DNA of 64,000 nt from Massilia arenae (GCF_008014745.1 NZ_VPFD01000018.1:1-64000); one strand, 5' to 3'. Positions 17,164 through 28,236 are shown, numbered from the stretch's first letter. The notes: generated from the sequence alone by a model not told the origin. A program made the numbers and translations.

Positions 17164-19545
17164 ATGAACATCGTCTGCGTGGGCGGCGGCCCGGCCGGTC
17201 TCTATTTCGGCCTGCTCATGAAACTGCGCCATCCGACGCATGCGGTGACCGTCGTCGAGCGCAACCGGCCGGGGGACACCTTTGGCTGGGGCGTGGTGTT
17301 CTCGGACCAGACGCTGGGCCACCTGGCGCGGGCCGACGAGCCGAGCGCGCGCGCCATCCTGCAATCGTTCAATCACTGGGACGTGATCGACGTCCACATC
17401 AAGGGCGCCACCGTCACTTCGCACGGCCATGGCTTTTGCGGCATCGGGCGCAAGCGCCTGCTCGACATCCTGCAAGCGCGCTGCCGGGCGCTGGGCGTCG
17501 AGCTGGTGTTCGAGACCCGGGTCGAGGACGTGCCCGAGCTGGCGCGCCGCTACCGCGCCGACCTGGTGGTGGCCGCCGACGGCGTGAACAGCGCCATCCG
17601 CCAGCAGTACCGCGCGGCGTTCCAGCCCGAGGTCGAGGAGCGTGAGTGCCGCTTCGTGTGGCTGGGTACGAAGAAGCGCTTCGATGCCTTCACCTTCGCT
17701 TTCGAGGAAACCGAGCACGGCTGGTTCCAGGCGCACGCTTACCAGTATGATGGCGAGACCTCGACCTTCATCATCGAGACGCCCGACGCCACCTGGCGTG
17801 CGAGCGGCCTGGCCGACATGAGTCAGCCCGAAGCGCTGGCCTTCTGCGAGCGCGTGTTCGCGCGCCACCTGGACGGCCAGCCGCTGATGGCGAACGCCGC
17901 CCACCTGCGCGGATCGAGCATGTGGATCCGCTTCCCACGCCTGGCCTGCCGCCAGTGGGTGCATCCGCTCGAGGTCGATGGGCGCCAGTTGCCGCTGGTG
18001 CTGATGGGCGACGCCGCCCATACTGCCCACTTCTCGATCGGCTCCGGCACCAAGCTGGCGCTGGAAGATGCCATCGGGCTGGCCGATGCGCTCGATGACG
18101 AGAAGGATGTAGCATCGGCGCTGGCGCGCTACCACGAGGCGCGCCTGGTCGAGGTGCTGAAGCTGCAGAGCGCGGCGCGCAACTCGATGGAATGGTTCGA
18201 GAACGTGGCGCGCTACACGGGCATGGAGGCCGAGCAGTTCGCCTATTCGCTGCTCACGCGCAGCCAGCGGCTGTCTCACGAAAACCTGCGCCTGCGCGAC
18301 GCCGCCTATGTCGACGGTTTCGAGCGCCGTTTCGCCATCGCGGCGGCCGAGCAGGCCGGCCTGCCGCCGCCCGCGGGGGCGGTGCCGCCCATGTTCACGC
18401 CCTACAAGGTGCGCGACGTGGTGCTGAAGAACCGGGTGGTGGTCTCGCCGATGGCGCAATACTCGGCCGTGGATGGCGTGGTCGGCGACTTTCACCTGGC
18501 CCACCTCGGCGCGCGGGCGCTGGGCGGCGCGGCGCTGGTGATGGCCGAGATGACCTGCGTCTCGGCCGACGCCCGCATCACGCCCGGCTGCCCGGGCCTG
18601 TACACGCAGGAGCAGATGCTGGCCTGGAAGCGCATCGTCGACTTCGTGCACACGGCCAGTGATGCCAGGATCGGCATCCAGCTCGGCCATGCGGGCGCCA
18701 AGGGTTCGACCCGGCCGATGTGGGACGGCATTGACCTGCCACTGGAAAGCGGCAACTGGCCGCTGCTGTCGGCGTCCAGCCAGCAGTACATCGAGGGCGT
18801 CTCGCAGATCGCGCTGGAAGCGACGCAGGGTGACCTGGAACGCATCAAGGACGACTTCGTGCGCGCCACCCGGGCAGCCTGTGACGCCGGCTTCGACTGG
18901 CTCGAGCTGCATTGCGCCCATGGCTACCTGCTGTCGAGTTTCATTTCTCCCCTGACCAACCGGCGCCAGGATGCCTACGGCGGCAGCCTTGAGAATCGCT
19001 GCCGTTATCCGCTCGCCGTGTTCGCGGCGGTGCGCGCGGCCTGGCCGGCCGGGCTGCCGATCAGCGTGCGCATCTCAAGCCACGACTGGGTCGAGGGCGG
19101 CATCACGCCGCAGGACGCGGTGAAGATCGCGCGCCTGTTCCGCGCGGCGGGCGCCGACATGATCGACTGCTCGTCGGGCCAGGTCAGCAAGCAGGAGCGG
19201 CCTGTGTTCGGCCGCATGTTCCAGGCCCCGTTCGCAGACCGCGTCCGCAACGAGGCCGGCATTCCGACCATCGCCGTCGGCAGCATTTATGAGGCCGACC
19301 ACGTGAACGGCATCATCGCCGCCGGCCGCGCCGACCTGTGCGCGGTGGCGCGCCCGCACCTGGCCAACCCGGCCTGGACGCTGATGGAAGCGGCGCGCAT
19401 CGGCTACACTGGCGCCGCCTGGCCGCGCCAGTACGTGGCAGGCAAACAGCAACTCGAGCGCAACCTGGAGCGCGAGCGCCAGCTGCAGGCGGCATCGAAC
19501 GGCCTGTCGCCGCAGCAGGTGGCTGCGCGCCTGCTCGAAGGCTGA
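17164..19545 (+). CDS. Bifunctional aminobenzoyl-CoA/salicylyl-CoA monooxygenase-reductase
   Basis: 793 residues in two fused flavoprotein parts. Residues 1 to about 390 form an FAD monooxygenase: [15 protein letters not shown] for [15 protein letters not shown], and [16 protein letters not shown] for the ribityl site. Residues about 405-780 form an Old-Yellow-Enzyme-type FMN oxidoreductase: [47 protein letters not shown] and IPTIAVGSI. The layout is that of 2-aminobenzoyl-CoA monooxygenase/reductase, often annotated as salicylyl-CoA 5-hydroxylase/oxidoreductase. It hydroxylates and partly reduces the aromatic ring of a CoA thioester. The substrate (anthraniloyl- or salicylyl-CoA) is not decided by sequence. 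First gene of a four-gene operon; GGGAGG lies upstream. Confidence 0.85.
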   Translation: MNIVCVGGGPAGLYFGLLMKLRHPTHAVTVVERNRPGDTFGWGVVFSDQTLGHLARADEPSARAILQSFNHWDVIDVHIKGATVTSHGHGFCGIGRKRLLDILQARCRALGVELVFETRVEDVPELARRYRADLVVAADGVNSAIRQQYRAAFQPEVEERECRFVWLGTKKRFDAFTFAFEETEHGWFQAHAYQYDGETSTFIIETPDATWRASGLADMSQPEALAFCERVFARHLDGQPLMANAAHLRGSSMWIRFPRLACRQWVHPLEVDGRQLPLVLMGDAAHTAHFSIGSGTKLALEDAIGLADALDDEKDVASALARYHEARLVEVLKLQSAARNSMEWFENVARYTGMEAEQFAYSLLTRSQRLSHENLRLRDAAYVDGFERRFAIAAAEQAGLPPPAGAVPPMFTPYKVRDVVLKNRVVVSPMAQYSAVDGVVGDFHLAHLGARALGGAALVMAEMTCVSADARITPGCPGLYTQEQMLAWKRIVDFVHTASDARIGIQLGHAGAKGSTRPMWDGIDLPLESGNWPLLSASSQQYIEGVSQIALEATQGDLERIKDDFVRATRAACDAGFDWLELHCAHGYLLSSFISPLTNRRQDAYGGSLENRCRYPLAVFAAVRAAWPAGLPISVRISSHDWVEGGITPQDAVKIARLFRAAGADMIDCSSGQVSKQERPVFGRMFQAPFADRVRNEAGIPTIAVGSIYEADHVNGIIAAGRADLCAVARPHLANPAWTLMEAARIGYTGAAWPRQYVAGKQQLERNLERERQLQAASNGLSPQQVAARLLEG

Positions 19546-19569
19546 CCAGTCAATCATCAGGAGTCAACC

Positions 19570-20424
19570 ATGCACTATTTACCGGGGCAGTCGCACCGCC
19601 TGCCGGGCGGGCGTCACAGCCTTGCAGCTTATGCGGCGCAGCATTTCGGCTTTGCGCTTGACGCTGGCGTCGCGACCATCACCCTGGACCGGCCCGAGCG
19701 CAAGAATCCGCTGACCTTCGATTCCTATGCCGAGCTGCGCGACCTGTTCCGCGCGCTGGCGTATGCCGACGATGTGAAGGCGGTCGTGATCGCCGGCGCC
19801 GGCGAGAACTTCTGTTCCGGCGGCGACGTGCACGAGATCATCGGTCCGCTGACGAAGCTGGACATGCCCGGCCTGCTGGCCTTCACCCGCATGACGGGCG
19901 ACCTGGTCAAGGCGATGCGCGCCTGCCCGCAGCCGGTCGTGGCGGCGGTCGACGGCGTGTGCGCCGGCGCCGGCGCGATCCTGGCGCTGGCCTCCGACAT
20001 CCGCTACGGCACGGCGCGCAGCCGCACCGCCTTCCTGTTCACCCGGGTGGGCCTGGCCGGCTGCGATATGGGCGCCTGCGCGCTGCTACCGCGCGTGATC
20101 GGCCAGGGCCGCGCCGCCGAGCTGCTGTACACGGGCCGCTCGCTGGATGGTGCGGAGGCGGAGCGCTGGGGCTTCTTCAACCGCCTGTGCGCGCCGGAGG
20201 AACTGCTGGGCGAGGCGACCGCGTTCGCCGCCACGCTGGCCAATGGACCGACCTTCGCCCACGGCATGACCAAGAAGATGCTGCAGCAGGAATGGAATAT
20301 GGGCGTGGACGAGGCGATCGAAGCCGAGGCCCAGGCCCAGGCGATCTGCATGGCGACCAATGATTTTCATCGCGCCTACCACGCCTTTGTGGCCAAGGAG
20401 CGCCCGCGCTTCGAGGGGGATTGA
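19570..20424 (+). CDS. Enoyl-CoA hydratase/isomerase (crotonase) family protein
   Basis: 284 residues. The N-terminal 30 residues ([11 protein letters not shown]) are an extension before the crotonase fold [17 protein letters not shown]. The oxyanion hole loops are [13 protein letters not shown] and [17 protein letters not shown]. The two glutamates that catalyse hydration in classical enoyl-CoA hydratases are not at the usual places, so it could be an isomerase, a hydrolase or a ring-opening enzyme of the aryl-CoA route. It is transcribed 24 bases after the monooxygenase gene and overlaps the acyl-CoA dehydrogenase start by 4 bp. Confidence 0.8.
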   Translation: MHYLPGQSHRLPGGRHSLAAYAAQHFGFALDAGVATITLDRPERKNPLTFDSYAELRDLFRALAYADDVKAVVIAGAGENFCSGGDVHEIIGPLTKLDMPGLLAFTRMTGDLVKAMRACPQPVVAAVDGVCAGAGAILALASDIRYGTARSRTAFLFTRVGLAGCDMGACALLPRVIGQGRAAELLYTGRSLDGAEAERWGFFNRLCAPEELLGEATAFAATLANGPTFAHGMTKKMLQQEWNMGVDEAIEAEAQAQAICMATNDFHRAYHAFVAKERPRFEGD

Positions 20425-21578
20425 TGGACTACCTGGACTGGCCCTTTTTTGAACAGCGGCATGGCGCACTGGCGCGCGAACTCGACGCCTGGGCGGCGGA
20501 CAATCTGCATGATGCGCATGGCGGCGACGTCGATGCAGTGTGCCGCGCGCTGGTCGCCCGCCTGGGCCGCGACGGCTGGCTGCGCCACGCCGTCGGCAGC
20601 GGAAATGGGGCAATCGACACCCGCGCCATCTGCCTGATCCGGGAAACCCTGGCGCGCCACGCCGGCCTGGCCGACTTCGCCTTTGCGATGCAGGGCCTGG
20701 GCAGCGGAGCAATTTCGCTGTTCGGCACCCAGGACCAGAAGCGGCGCTGGCTGCCGCCGGTGGCCAGCGGGGAAGCGATTGCCGCCTTCGCCCTGTCGGA
20801 GCCAAGCGCCGGCTCCGACGTCGCCGCCATGCAGTGCGCCGCGCGGCGCGATGGCGACGACTGGGTGCTCGATGGCGAGAAGACCTGGATCTCGAACGGC
20901 GGCATCGCCGATTTCTACGTCGTCTTCGCCCGCAGCGGCGACGGCGGCGGCGAGGAGGGGCGGGGCTCGAAAGGCATCTCGGCCTTCATCGTCGACGCCA
21001 CGACGCCCGGCCTGGAGATCGCCGAGCGCATCGACGTGATCGCTCCGCATCCCCTGGCGCGCCTGCGGTTCACCGATTGTCGGGTGCCGGCCGATTGCCT
21101 GGTCGGGGCCGAAGGCCAGGGCTTCAAGGTGGCGATGGCGACGCTGGACGTATTCCGCACCTCGGTCGCCGCCGCCGCGCTGGGCTTTGCGCGACGCGCG
21201 ATGGAAGAAGCATTGGCGCGCGTCCAGGCGCGGCCCATGTTCGGCAAGACCTTGGCCGACTTCCAGCTCACCCAGGCCAGGCTGGCCCAGATGGCGCTGG
21301 AGATCGACGCCGCCGCGCTGCTGACCTACCGCGCGGCCTGGCTGCGTGACAGCGGCAGGCGGGTGACGAAGGAAGCGGCGATGGCCAAGCTGGCGGCCAC
21401 CGAATCGGCGCAGCGCGTCATCGACGGCGCGGTGCAGCTGTTCGGCGGACAGGGCGTGCAGAGCGGGCAGGTGGTCGAAAGCCTGTACCGCGAAATCCGC
21501 GCGCTGCGCATCTACGAGGGAGCGAGCGAGGTGCAGCTCCTGATCATCGCGCGCGAGCTGCTCGCGCCGAAGGTTTAA
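20421..21578 (+). CDS. Acyl-CoA dehydrogenase
   Basis: 385 residues, standard length. The flavin/substrate signatures are [16 protein letters not shown] and [20 protein letters not shown]. The C-terminal helical domain has [23 protein letters not shown] and the catalytic base Glu in IYEGASEVQ. It oxidises an acyl-CoA to the 2,3-enoyl form, passing electrons to ETF. Within this operon it would act on the alicyclic or ring-opened CoA ester. The start is inside the ATGA overlap with the crotonase gene. Confidence 0.9.
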   Translation: MMDYLDWPFFEQRHGALARELDAWAADNLHDAHGGDVDAVCRALVARLGRDGWLRHAVGSGNGAIDTRAICLIRETLARHAGLADFAFAMQGLGSGAISLFGTQDQKRRWLPPVASGEAIAAFALSEPSAGSDVAAMQCAARRDGDDWVLDGEKTWISNGGIADFYVVFARSGDGGGEEGRGSKGISAFIVDATTPGLEIAERIDVIAPHPLARLRFTDCRVPADCLVGAEGQGFKVAMATLDVFRTSVAAAALGFARRAMEEALARVQARPMFGKTLADFQLTQARLAQMALEIDAAALLTYRAAWLRDSGRRVTKEAAMAKLAATESAQRVIDGAVQLFGGQGVQSGQVVESLYREIRALRIYEGASEVQLLIIARELLAPKV

Positions 21579-21597
21579 CCCAAGGTCTGGAGCAGGA

Positions 21598-22011
21598 ATG
21601 GACATTCTTCAACCGCCGGGCTGGCCGCGACCCAGGGGCTATGCCAATGGCGTGGCCTGCCGCGGACGGCAGATTTACGTCAGCGGCATGATCGGCTGGG
21701 ATGCCGAAGGGCGCTTCCACACCGACGACTTCGTCGGGCAGGCACGCCAGGCGCTGGAAAACATCGTCGCCGTGCTGCGCGAAGCGGGCGCCGGGCCGGA
21801 GCACATCGTGCGCATGACCTGGTATGTGGTCGACAAGCGCGAGTATCTCGATGCGGGGCCGGCACTCGGCGCCGCTTACCGCGAGGTGCTGGGGCGTCAC
21901 TATCCGGCCATGAGCGCCGTCCAGGTGGCGGGACTGATGGAGGATCGCGCGCGCGTCGAGATCGAGGTAACCGCGGTCATACCGGATCGAGAGGCGGAAT
22001 CGATGCTTTAA
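21598..22011 (+). CDS. RidA family protein (enamine/imine deaminase type)
   Basis: 137 residues of the YjgF/YER057c/UK114 fold: PRGYANGVACRGRQIYVSG at the start, FVGQARQALENIVAVLREAG, VRMTWYVVDKREY, and the conserved active-site Arg in ARVEIEVTAV. RidA proteins hydrolyse reactive enamines and imines to ketones plus ammonia. Placed last in an operon for a ring-aminated CoA ester, it would remove the amino group as an unstable enamine. That link is my inference. A ribosome binding site (GGAGCAGG) precedes ATG 21598. Confidence 0.85.
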   Translation: MDILQPPGWPRPRGYANGVACRGRQIYVSGMIGWDAEGRFHTDDFVGQARQALENIVAVLREAGAGPEHIVRMTWYVVDKREYLDAGPALGAAYREVLGRHYPAMSAVQVAGLMEDRARVEIEVTAVIPDREAESML

Positions 22012-22090
22012 CTAAAGCGCCTGGCCTTCTGGAGCGCCGACGAGAATGACGACAGTTTGCCGCGCGCGGTAATCGCGGGGCGCAAGACGC

Positions 22091-22905
22091 TTAGAACAGC
22101 TCGTCCAGCATCAGGTGGAAGTGCAGCTTGCGTCGATCGGGCGTGGCGACGCCATATTGCCGCAGGAAGCGATCCTGTAGCGCGCCGCCGAACTCGCCGA
22201 GACAGTTCCAGGCGATGGCGAGATCCTGGTAGCGGTCCGCGATGCCGACCCGACCGGCGTCGATGCAGCCGGCCACCTCGCCATCGACCATGAGAAGGTT
22301 GTCGAGCGAATAGTCGCCATGGGTCACTACCTGATCGGGCGCGAGCGGCAGCAGGACCTGCATCGCGTCCCACACTGCTGCGCGGTCCAGCCGGCGCGCT
22401 CGTCGTCGAAATCTTCTTCGTCGACAACGCCCGCCTCGATGCGCGAGCGCGCCAGGCCAAGGCGATAGGCATGGTCGCTGTTGAACGGGCAGGAGGACGT
22501 CGGGATCGCATGCAGACGCTTCAGGAATTCGGCCAGGGCATCCACCACCACGTCACGCTGGCCGGGGTCGGCTAGCAGCAGCTGGTATGCGGTCTGGCCT
22601 GGCACGGCCGTCATCAGTAGCCAGGCCTCGTCGACGGTGCAGGTGAAATGCGCGACAGCGGGCACTGGCAGGCGTCCGGCCAGCCAGCGCAGCCGCGCCA
22701 TCTCATCGGCGATGGCGTCGGCAACGGCACTCTTGCCGTGCTTCAGGTAGAGATCGGGCGCACCTGGCTTGCCGTGCAGCCGGTAGACGGCGCCGCCCGA
22801 TTCGCCGACCTTGTCGCGCTTCCACACATAGCCGGCCACCACGGCCGACATGCTCTCTGGAACGCGCACGGTTGGACAGGCTTCCTCACGGTTCATATCG
22901 GACAT
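22091..22905 (-). pseudogene. aph(3')-like: Aminoglycoside 3'-phosphotransferase-like gene with a frameshift
   Basis: Two overlapping frames together make one APH(3') protein. The first (22905 down to about 22376) has VYRLHGKPGAPDLYLKHGK for nucleotide binding and then leaves the family pattern. The second (about 22375-22091) continues with WDAMQVLLPLAPDQVVTHGDYS, then the catalytic Asp region, CIDAGRVGIADRYQDLA and the family-typical end LHFHLMLDELF. Restoring one missing C on the plus strand near 22375 joins the frames (GWTAQQVWDAMQ). So this is either a recent one-base inactivation or a base-call error. If intact it would phosphorylate kanamycin-type drugs. The gene looks chromosomal, with G+C like its neighbours. 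Confidence 0.8.
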
Positions 22906-22993
22906 CCTTGATTTGCAAGTAGTCGTCTCGACCGAGCGCCACCGCCCCGGTCATTCTGGTAACTTGGTTCAATAGTGAACCAAGGAGCAACCC

Positions 22994-23332
22994 ATGAACA
23001 ATCCCATCGTGCACGTCATCCAGGATTTCGCCATCGCAGAGCAATTGCGGGCCGACTTGCTGGCCGCCGGCCTGTCCCAGGACAGCGTTGCCCTGTCGCC
23101 CATCGGAGACGAGGCGGGCCCGGGCCAATCCAACTTCACGGTCGGCGACTCGCCGTCGGCCAAGGGCGGTACCGATTACGACGACGTTTATCGTCCCGAA
23201 GGCGATATTCACGGCGCCTGCATCCTCAGGGTGCTTGCCCAGAATCCACGCGAGGAAGAGCTGGCGCGGGCCATCGTCGAACGCCACCGCGCGGCGAACC
23301 CGCACGCGCTGAGCGAACAGCGCGTGCCCTAG
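22994..23332 (+). CDS. Small hypothetical protein
   Basis: 112 residues, soluble and acidic, preceded by a strong AAGGAG (22981-22986). The first half (HVIQDFAIAEQLRADLLAAG) looks like a helix-strand stress-protein sensor edge. The middle (DEAGPGQSNFTVGDSP) is Gly/Ser-rich, and the end is helical (EEELARAIVERHRA). I do not recognise a family with confidence. It stops 12 bases before the end of the convergent molybdenum hydroxylase gene. Confidence 0.6.
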   Translation: MNNPIVHVIQDFAIAEQLRADLLAAGLSQDSVALSPIGDEAGPGQSNFTVGDSPSAKGGTDYDDVYRPEGDIHGACILRVLAQNPREEELARAIVERHRAANPHALSEQRVP

Positions 23333-23343
23333 GATTTAACGCC

Positions 23344-25587
23344 TCAGCTCCAGCTCAAGTCGACCTTGCTGAGCGGGAGCTCGCGCACCCGCTTCCCGGT
23401 GGCGGCGAAGATCGCATTGCACACCGCCGGCGCCAGCGGCGGAAGGGGTGGCTCGCCCAGGCCCGTCACCGGTTGATCCGACTTCACGAAATGCATCTCG
23501 ATCTTCGCCGGCGCGTCGCCGATGCGCAGCAGCTGGTAGTCGTGGAAGTTGCTCTGCACGATGCGGCCGTTCTCGAGGTTCAGCTCGGGGAACATCAAGG
23601 TCGACAGGCCGTCGATCACCGACCCCTCGACCTGGTTCTCGGCGCCCGACAGGTTGATGATGGTCGGGCCGACGTCCGACGCCACCACGACACGGTCGAC
23701 CTTCACCGTGCCGTCCTTCGAGACGGTCACCTCGGCCACCTGCGCTACGTAGCCGCGATGGCTGAAGTGGAAGGCGATGCCTTGCCCCTGGCCGCGTGCG
23801 AATTTCTTCTTGCCCCAACCGGCCTTGTCGGCGGCCGTCTGCAGCACCGCGCGCATGCGCGCAACGTTGTAGGGCTGGCCGCGCTCGACGCTCGGCGGCA
23901 TGACGTCCTTGTCGCCCAGCAGTTCGAGGCGGAATGCCAGCGGATCGCGTCCGCCCGCATGCGCCAGCTCGTCGATGAAGCTGTGGAAGGCCCAGGCGAA
24001 CACGCAACTGCCCGGCGCGCGCCACGGCCCCATCGGCACGCTGCATTCGAGCGCGGTCTGCTCCAGCTGGCAGTTGGCCAGCCAGCGGCCTGGGAACTCG
24101 TCGGGCGACAGGCTGCCGCCGCTGCCGTTACGCAGGGTGCTCTTGCCGTCTTGCTCCACCCGGTTGGCGAAGGTGACGAAGTGGTTATGCCAGCCCACCA
24201 CCTTGCCGGCCTTGTCGACGCCGCCGCGCAGGAAGTGGAAGCCGCCCGGACGGAAGTGGTCGTGCTGCAGGTCGTCCTCGCGGGTCCAGGTCAGCTTGAC
24301 CGGGGCCTTGTCCTTCATGCGCTGGGCGATCGCGGTGGCTTCGACGATGAAGTCCGAGCTCAGGCGCCGGCCGAAGCCGCCGCCGCTGCGGATGATGTGC
24401 ATCGTGATCTTCTCTTTGGGGATGCCGCAGGTGCTCGAGACGAGCGCCTGGCCCGCGTTCGGGTTCTGGGTCGGGGCCCACAGTTCGAGCGCGCCGTCGG
24501 GCTTGATCCAGGCGGTGCAGTTCTGCGGCTCCATGCTGGCGTGCGAGATGAATGGATAGCTGTAGGCCGCTTCCACCGTCTTCGCAGCGCCCTTGAGGGC
24601 CTTGGGGACGTCGCCATCCTTGCGCAGCACGGTGGCGCCGGGCTTCTGGGCGGCCGCCTTGGCCTGGGCCGTGAAGTCGGCCCAGCTGTGCTTTGCGGCG
24701 CCGCCTTCGTCCCACGTCACTTCGAGCGCGCGGCGGGCGCGGATCGCGGCCCAGGTCGAGGTGGCGACGATCGCCACGCCGGGACGCAGGCCGTTCAGGT
24801 TATCGGTCCCTTCGAGGATGAAGGCGTCCTTGACGCCGGGCAGGGCGCGCACCGCGTCCAGGTTGGCGCGCAGCGGCTTGCCGCCGAAGACAGGGCATTT
24901 GACGTATTGCGCGTGCAGCATGCCCGGCAGCTGGACGTCGATGCCGAACAGCGGCTTGCCGCTGACGATGGCGGGGTTGTCGACGCCGCCGATGCGCTTG
25001 CCCAGCAGCTTGAAGGTGGCCGGGTCCTTGACCGCCACGCTTGCCGCTTCAGGCAGCGGCAGCTTCGCCGCCGCCTCGACCAGGTCGCCGTAAGCCAGGC
25101 GCCTTTTACTGGCCGCGTGCAGGACATGGCCGCCGTCGGTCGTGCATTCGGCGGCCGGTACTTTCCAGGACTGGGCCGCGGCCTGTACCAGCACGGCGCG
25201 CGCGGTGGCGCCCAGGCGGCGGAAGTTCTCGTAGTTGTTCGGGGTCGAGTTCGAGCCGCCCGCACCCTGGCTGCCATAGGCTTCCAGGTTCAGGTCGCCC
25301 TGAACAACATGCACGCTTTCCCAGGCGACGTCGAGTTCCTCGGCGATCACCATCGGCAGCGAGGTCTTGATGCCCTGGCCGATCTCGGGCTGCTTGGAAA
25401 TCAGCGTCACGCTGCCATCGCGCGCGATGCGGATGAAGGCGTTCGGCACGAAGTCGGGGTTGGCGGATCCGGTCTTGGTATCGGTCACGGCGGCCAGCAC
25501 GCCTTGCGCCGACATGCCGATCAGGAAGGCGCCGCCGGCGGCGCCGGCGCGCAGGAAGCCGCGGCGGGAGGTGGATGCGAGCGTCAT
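23344..25587 (-). CDS. Molybdenum hydroxylase large subunit (isoquinoline 1-oxidoreductase beta type)
   Basis: 747 residues from ATG 25587. The open frame continues upstream through the small-subunit gene, but the real start overlaps that gene by 4 bp. A Tat signal ([18 protein letters not shown]) precedes two molybdopterin-binding halves of the xanthine-dehydrogenase superfamily. Motifs are [34 protein letters not shown] and the C-terminal catalytic Glu in [14 protein letters not shown]. It has no own FAD domain, as in the IorB group, which hydroxylates N-heterocycles or aldehydes in the periplasm. The substrate is unknown. It pairs with the [2Fe-2S] subunit upstream. Confidence 0.88.
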   Translation of the reverse strand: MTLASTSRRGFLRAGAAGGAFLIGMSAQGVLAAVTDTKTGSANPDFVPNAFIRIARDGSVTLISKQPEIGQGIKTSLPMVIAEELDVAWESVHVVQGDLNLEAYGSQGAGGSNSTPNNYENFRRLGATARAVLVQAAAQSWKVPAAECTTDGGHVLHAASKRRLAYGDLVEAAAKLPLPEAASVAVKDPATFKLLGKRIGGVDNPAIVSGKPLFGIDVQLPGMLHAQYVKCPVFGGKPLRANLDAVRALPGVKDAFILEGTDNLNGLRPGVAIVATSTWAAIRARRALEVTWDEGGAAKHSWADFTAQAKAAAQKPGATVLRKDGDVPKALKGAAKTVEAAYSYPFISHASMEPQNCTAWIKPDGALELWAPTQNPNAGQALVSSTCGIPKEKITMHIIRSGGGFGRRLSSDFIVEATAIAQRMKDKAPVKLTWTREDDLQHDHFRPGGFHFLRGGVDKAGKVVGWHNHFVTFANRVEQDGKSTLRNGSGGSLSPDEFPGRWLANCQLEQTALECSVPMGPWRAPGSCVFAWAFHSFIDELAHAGGRDPLAFRLELLGDKDVMPPSVERGQPYNVARMRAVLQTAADKAGWGKKKFARGQGQGIAFHFSHRGYVAQVAEVTVSKDGTVKVDRVVVASDVGPTIINLSGAENQVEGSVIDGLSTLMFPELNLENGRIVQSNFHDYQLLRIGDAPAKIEMHFVKSDQPVTGLGEPPLPPLAPAVCNAIFAATGKRVRELPLSKVDLSWS

Positions 25588-26063
25588 GCCTTGGTCCCTT
25601 CGGTCGATGCGATCTCGGCGGCGCGGTGGATGCCCTTGCGGATCCGCATATAGGTGGCGCAGCGGCACAGGTTGCCGGCCATGGCGTCGTCGATCTGGGC
25701 GTCGGTCGGCTTCGGATGCTGCTTGAGCAGGGCGCAGGCGCTCATGATCTGCCCCGATTGACAGTAGCCGCATTGCGGCACGTCGAGCTCTTGCCAGGCC
25801 ACCTGCAGCGGATGGCGGGCATTGGCGTCCAGGCCCTCGATGGTGGTGATCTTGGCGTTGCCGATGGCGGACACCGGCAGCACGCAGGCGCGGGTCGCCA
25901 CGCCGTCGAGGTGGATGGTGCAGGCGCCGCACTGGCCCAGGCCGCAGCCATACTTGGTCCCGACCAGGCCCAGGGTATCGCGCAGGGCCCACAGCAGCGG
26001 GGTGTCGGCTTCGACGTCCACCGCCTGCGCCTTGCCGTTGACATTCAGGGTGTAAGTACTCAT
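25584..26063 (-). CDS. (2Fe-2S)-binding small subunit of the molybdenum hydroxylase
   Basis: 159 residues. The plant-type cluster is in [17 protein letters not shown]; the second cluster is [10 protein letters not shown] (CX2C) plus NLCRCATY (CXC) in the four-helix domain. It carries electrons from the molybdenum site of its partner. It has the usual size and two-cluster layout of IorA/CoxS proteins. Upstream is a 160-bp intergenic region shared with the divergent diguanylate cyclase gene, so the promoter is there. It overlaps the large-subunit start by 4 bp. Confidence 0.9.
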   Translation of the reverse strand: MSTYTLNVNGKAQAVDVEADTPLLWALRDTLGLVGTKYGCGLGQCGACTIHLDGVATRACVLPVSAIGNAKITTIEGLDANARHPLQVAWQELDVPQCGYCQSGQIMSACALLKQHPKPTDAQIDDAMAGNLCRCATYMRIRKGIHRAAEIASTEGTKA

Positions 26064-26244
26064 GACGCTCCTTCAAGGCAGTCCGAACAAGCTGACAATG
26101 CTAGCTGAAATTTCAGTAATTCAACAGTCTTGCTGAACAGGTCTCGCTAAGCCTTGAACAGATTCTGTCTCGTTTCCCTGGCTTGCTTGGGAGGTACGGA
26201 TTAGTATGTGATACTTTGTTGCATTGTCGTTGATAATCACCGCT

Positions 26245-28227
26245 ATGTTTAAACGTGGTCTGCGCCTGGTGCCGGCAACCCTGAAGCTGCGCATGGCGTG
26301 CGTCGCCGCCGTCCTGGTATTCGTGGCCACCTTGCTGGTCACCCTGTCGACCCTTGCGGTGGCTGAGCGTGGCATGAAGTCGGTAATCGGCGACCAGCAG
26401 TATGCGATGCTGTCCAATGCCGCGTCATTCATGGATGACCGCATTGTGACGCGTATCACCCAGGTCGAAGCGCTGGCTTCCCGCATGCCGCCATCGACGG
26501 GCGCGAACGACCGTGCGCGACTTTATCTCGAGGCCCAGGCGCCCACCTGGGAGCATGAATACCTCAACTTGATCCTGCTCGATGCCGCGGGCCGGCAAAC
26601 CGTGTCGATGCGTCCAGTCGGCGACAACAAGCGGCTCGATGCCTCGGGCCGCGACTATTTCGAACGCCCCATGGCAACGCTTCGCGGTTATATGTCGCAG
26701 CCTTTCTTCAGTCGCATCTCTGAACGCGAGGTTGTCATCGTGAGTGCACCGGTACGTGACAGGGCCGGCAAGCCAAGTGGAGTACTTACTGCCAGCATGG
26801 ACCTGCAGTCTTCGGGATTCCTGCGCCAGATATCGGCGTTAAGGCCGGGTGGGTCGGGCTATCTGTTCCTCATGACCGACAACGGGACCATGATCGATCA
26901 TCCCGATCGCCGACGGCTGTTGCAGACGGCCGAGCAGGCTCCTTATGTCAATGCAAAAACCGATCCCGCGCTCAATGGCTTCGAAGGCTGGCTGGAAGGC
27001 AGGGACCGGGATGGCAGGACGTATATCTACGCTTACAAGCGCCTGCGTACGACGGGCTGGATTCTCGGGGCACGTTACCCCACCGAGGAAGCTTTCGCTC
27101 CGCTGGCGCAGATGCGCCGCAACGCCATCTATGGCGCGAGCGGCCTGGCGCTGGCGTCCGGCGTGCTGGCCTGGGCGCTGGTGTTCCGGCTGCTGGCGCC
27201 GCTGCAGCGCCTGCGCGACCGCATCCGCGCGATCCGCCACGACGGCGCCGACATCGCGGTGCGGCACGACACCCGGCGCGACGAGATTGGGGAATTGGGC
27301 AATGCCTTCTACCAGCTGATGGCCGAGCGCGAGAACGCCGAAGGCCTGCGCGCCGCCAGCGAGAAGCGCCTGCGCCTGATCACCGACAACCTGCCGGTGC
27401 TGATCGCCTACCTCGACCGCGACCGGCGCTTCAGGTTCGGCAACGCGACCTTCGAGCGCTGGTTCGGTGTCACGCCCGAGCGGCTGGTGGGCATGTCGAT
27501 CGCCCAGTTGATGGGCGAGGATGCCGCGCGCCAGGGCGCGGAGGGCCTGGACGGCGCGTTCGCCGGCCATGCGACCACCTGCCAGATGCGGCTGCTGATC
27601 GGGGGCGCGCCGCGGGTGCTGGAAGGCGTCTATATCCCCGACCTGCAGCCTGACGGCAGCGTGGCCGGGGTGTACGCGCTCAAGCACGACATGACGCACG
27701 TGAAGGAGGTCGAGGAGCAGCTGAGCCGGCTCGCGCGCATCGATACCCTGACCGGCCTGGCTAACCGGCGCAGCTTCAACGAAACCCTGCAGCAGGCGCT
27801 GGCGCGCGCCTCGCGCCACGGCCGGGCGCTGGCGCTGGCCTACCTCGACGTCGACCATTTCAAGCGCATCAACGACAGCCACGGCCACGGCGTGGGCGAC
27901 GAGGTGCTGAAGGAATTCGGCGAACGTCTGCGCGCCTGCGTGCGCGCCAGCGACCTGCCGGCGCGGCTGTCGGGCGACGAGTTCGTGGTGATCCTCGAAG
28001 AGATCGGAAGTGGCGCAGAGGCAGAACGCATCGCCGCCAAGATCGTGGCCGCGATGCGCGCGCCGTTCACTACCGGCGCCGGCATGCTGGCGGTGTCGGC
28101 AAGCGTCGGTGTCGCCTTGTGGCGTCCTGGACAGGGTGAAGACGCGCTGCTGGCGGCGGCGGATGGGGCCTTGTACGTGGCCAAGGCGAATGGACGGGAC
28201 AGGTATGCGGTGGGGGAGGCAGCGTAG
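26245..28227 (+). CDS. Cache-HAMP-PAS-GGDEF diguanylate cyclase
   Basis: 660 residues from ATG 26245 (an upstream TTG at 26224 is less likely). The domains in order are a membrane helix (about 12-40), a periplasmic Cache sensor (about 45-285, with VSMRPVGDNKRLDASGRDYF), a second helix, HAMP, PAS (about 375-490, LIAYLDRDRRFRFGNATF) and GGDEF (about 500-655). The active-site motif is LSGDEFVVIL, with Ser in place of the first Gly, which is compatible with activity. An RASD inhibitory site lies five residues before it. It synthesises c-di-GMP in response to a small extracellular ligand. No ribosome binding site is obvious. Confidence 0.9.
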   Translation: MFKRGLRLVPATLKLRMACVAAVLVFVATLLVTLSTLAVAERGMKSVIGDQQYAMLSNAASFMDDRIVTRITQVEALASRMPPSTGANDRARLYLEAQAPTWEHEYLNLILLDAAGRQTVSMRPVGDNKRLDASGRDYFERPMATLRGYMSQPFFSRISEREVVIVSAPVRDRAGKPSGVLTASMDLQSSGFLRQISALRPGGSGYLFLMTDNGTMIDHPDRRRLLQTAEQAPYVNAKTDPALNGFEGWLEGRDRDGRTYIYAYKRLRTTGWILGARYPTEEAFAPLAQMRRNAIYGASGLALASGVLAWALVFRLLAPLQRLRDRIRAIRHDGADIAVRHDTRRDEIGELGNAFYQLMAERENAEGLRAASEKRLRLITDNLPVLIAYLDRDRRFRFGNATFERWFGVTPERLVGMSIAQLMGEDAARQGAEGLDGAFAGHATTCQMRLLIGGAPRVLEGVYIPDLQPDGSVAGVYALKHDMTHVKEVEEQLSRLARIDTLTGLANRRSFNETLQQALARASRHGRALALAYLDVDHFKRINDSHGHGVGDEVLKEFGERLRACVRASDLPARLSGDEFVVILEEIGSGAEAERIAAKIVAAMRAPFTTGAGMLAVSASVGVALWRPGQGEDALLAAADGALYVAKANGRDRYAVGEAA

Positions 28228-28236
28228 CCGCCGGCG

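Noticed and set aside
22975..25653. 892-codon plus-strand frame opposite the molybdenum hydroxylase
   Set aside because: No domain and biased composition; the real gene is on the minus strand.
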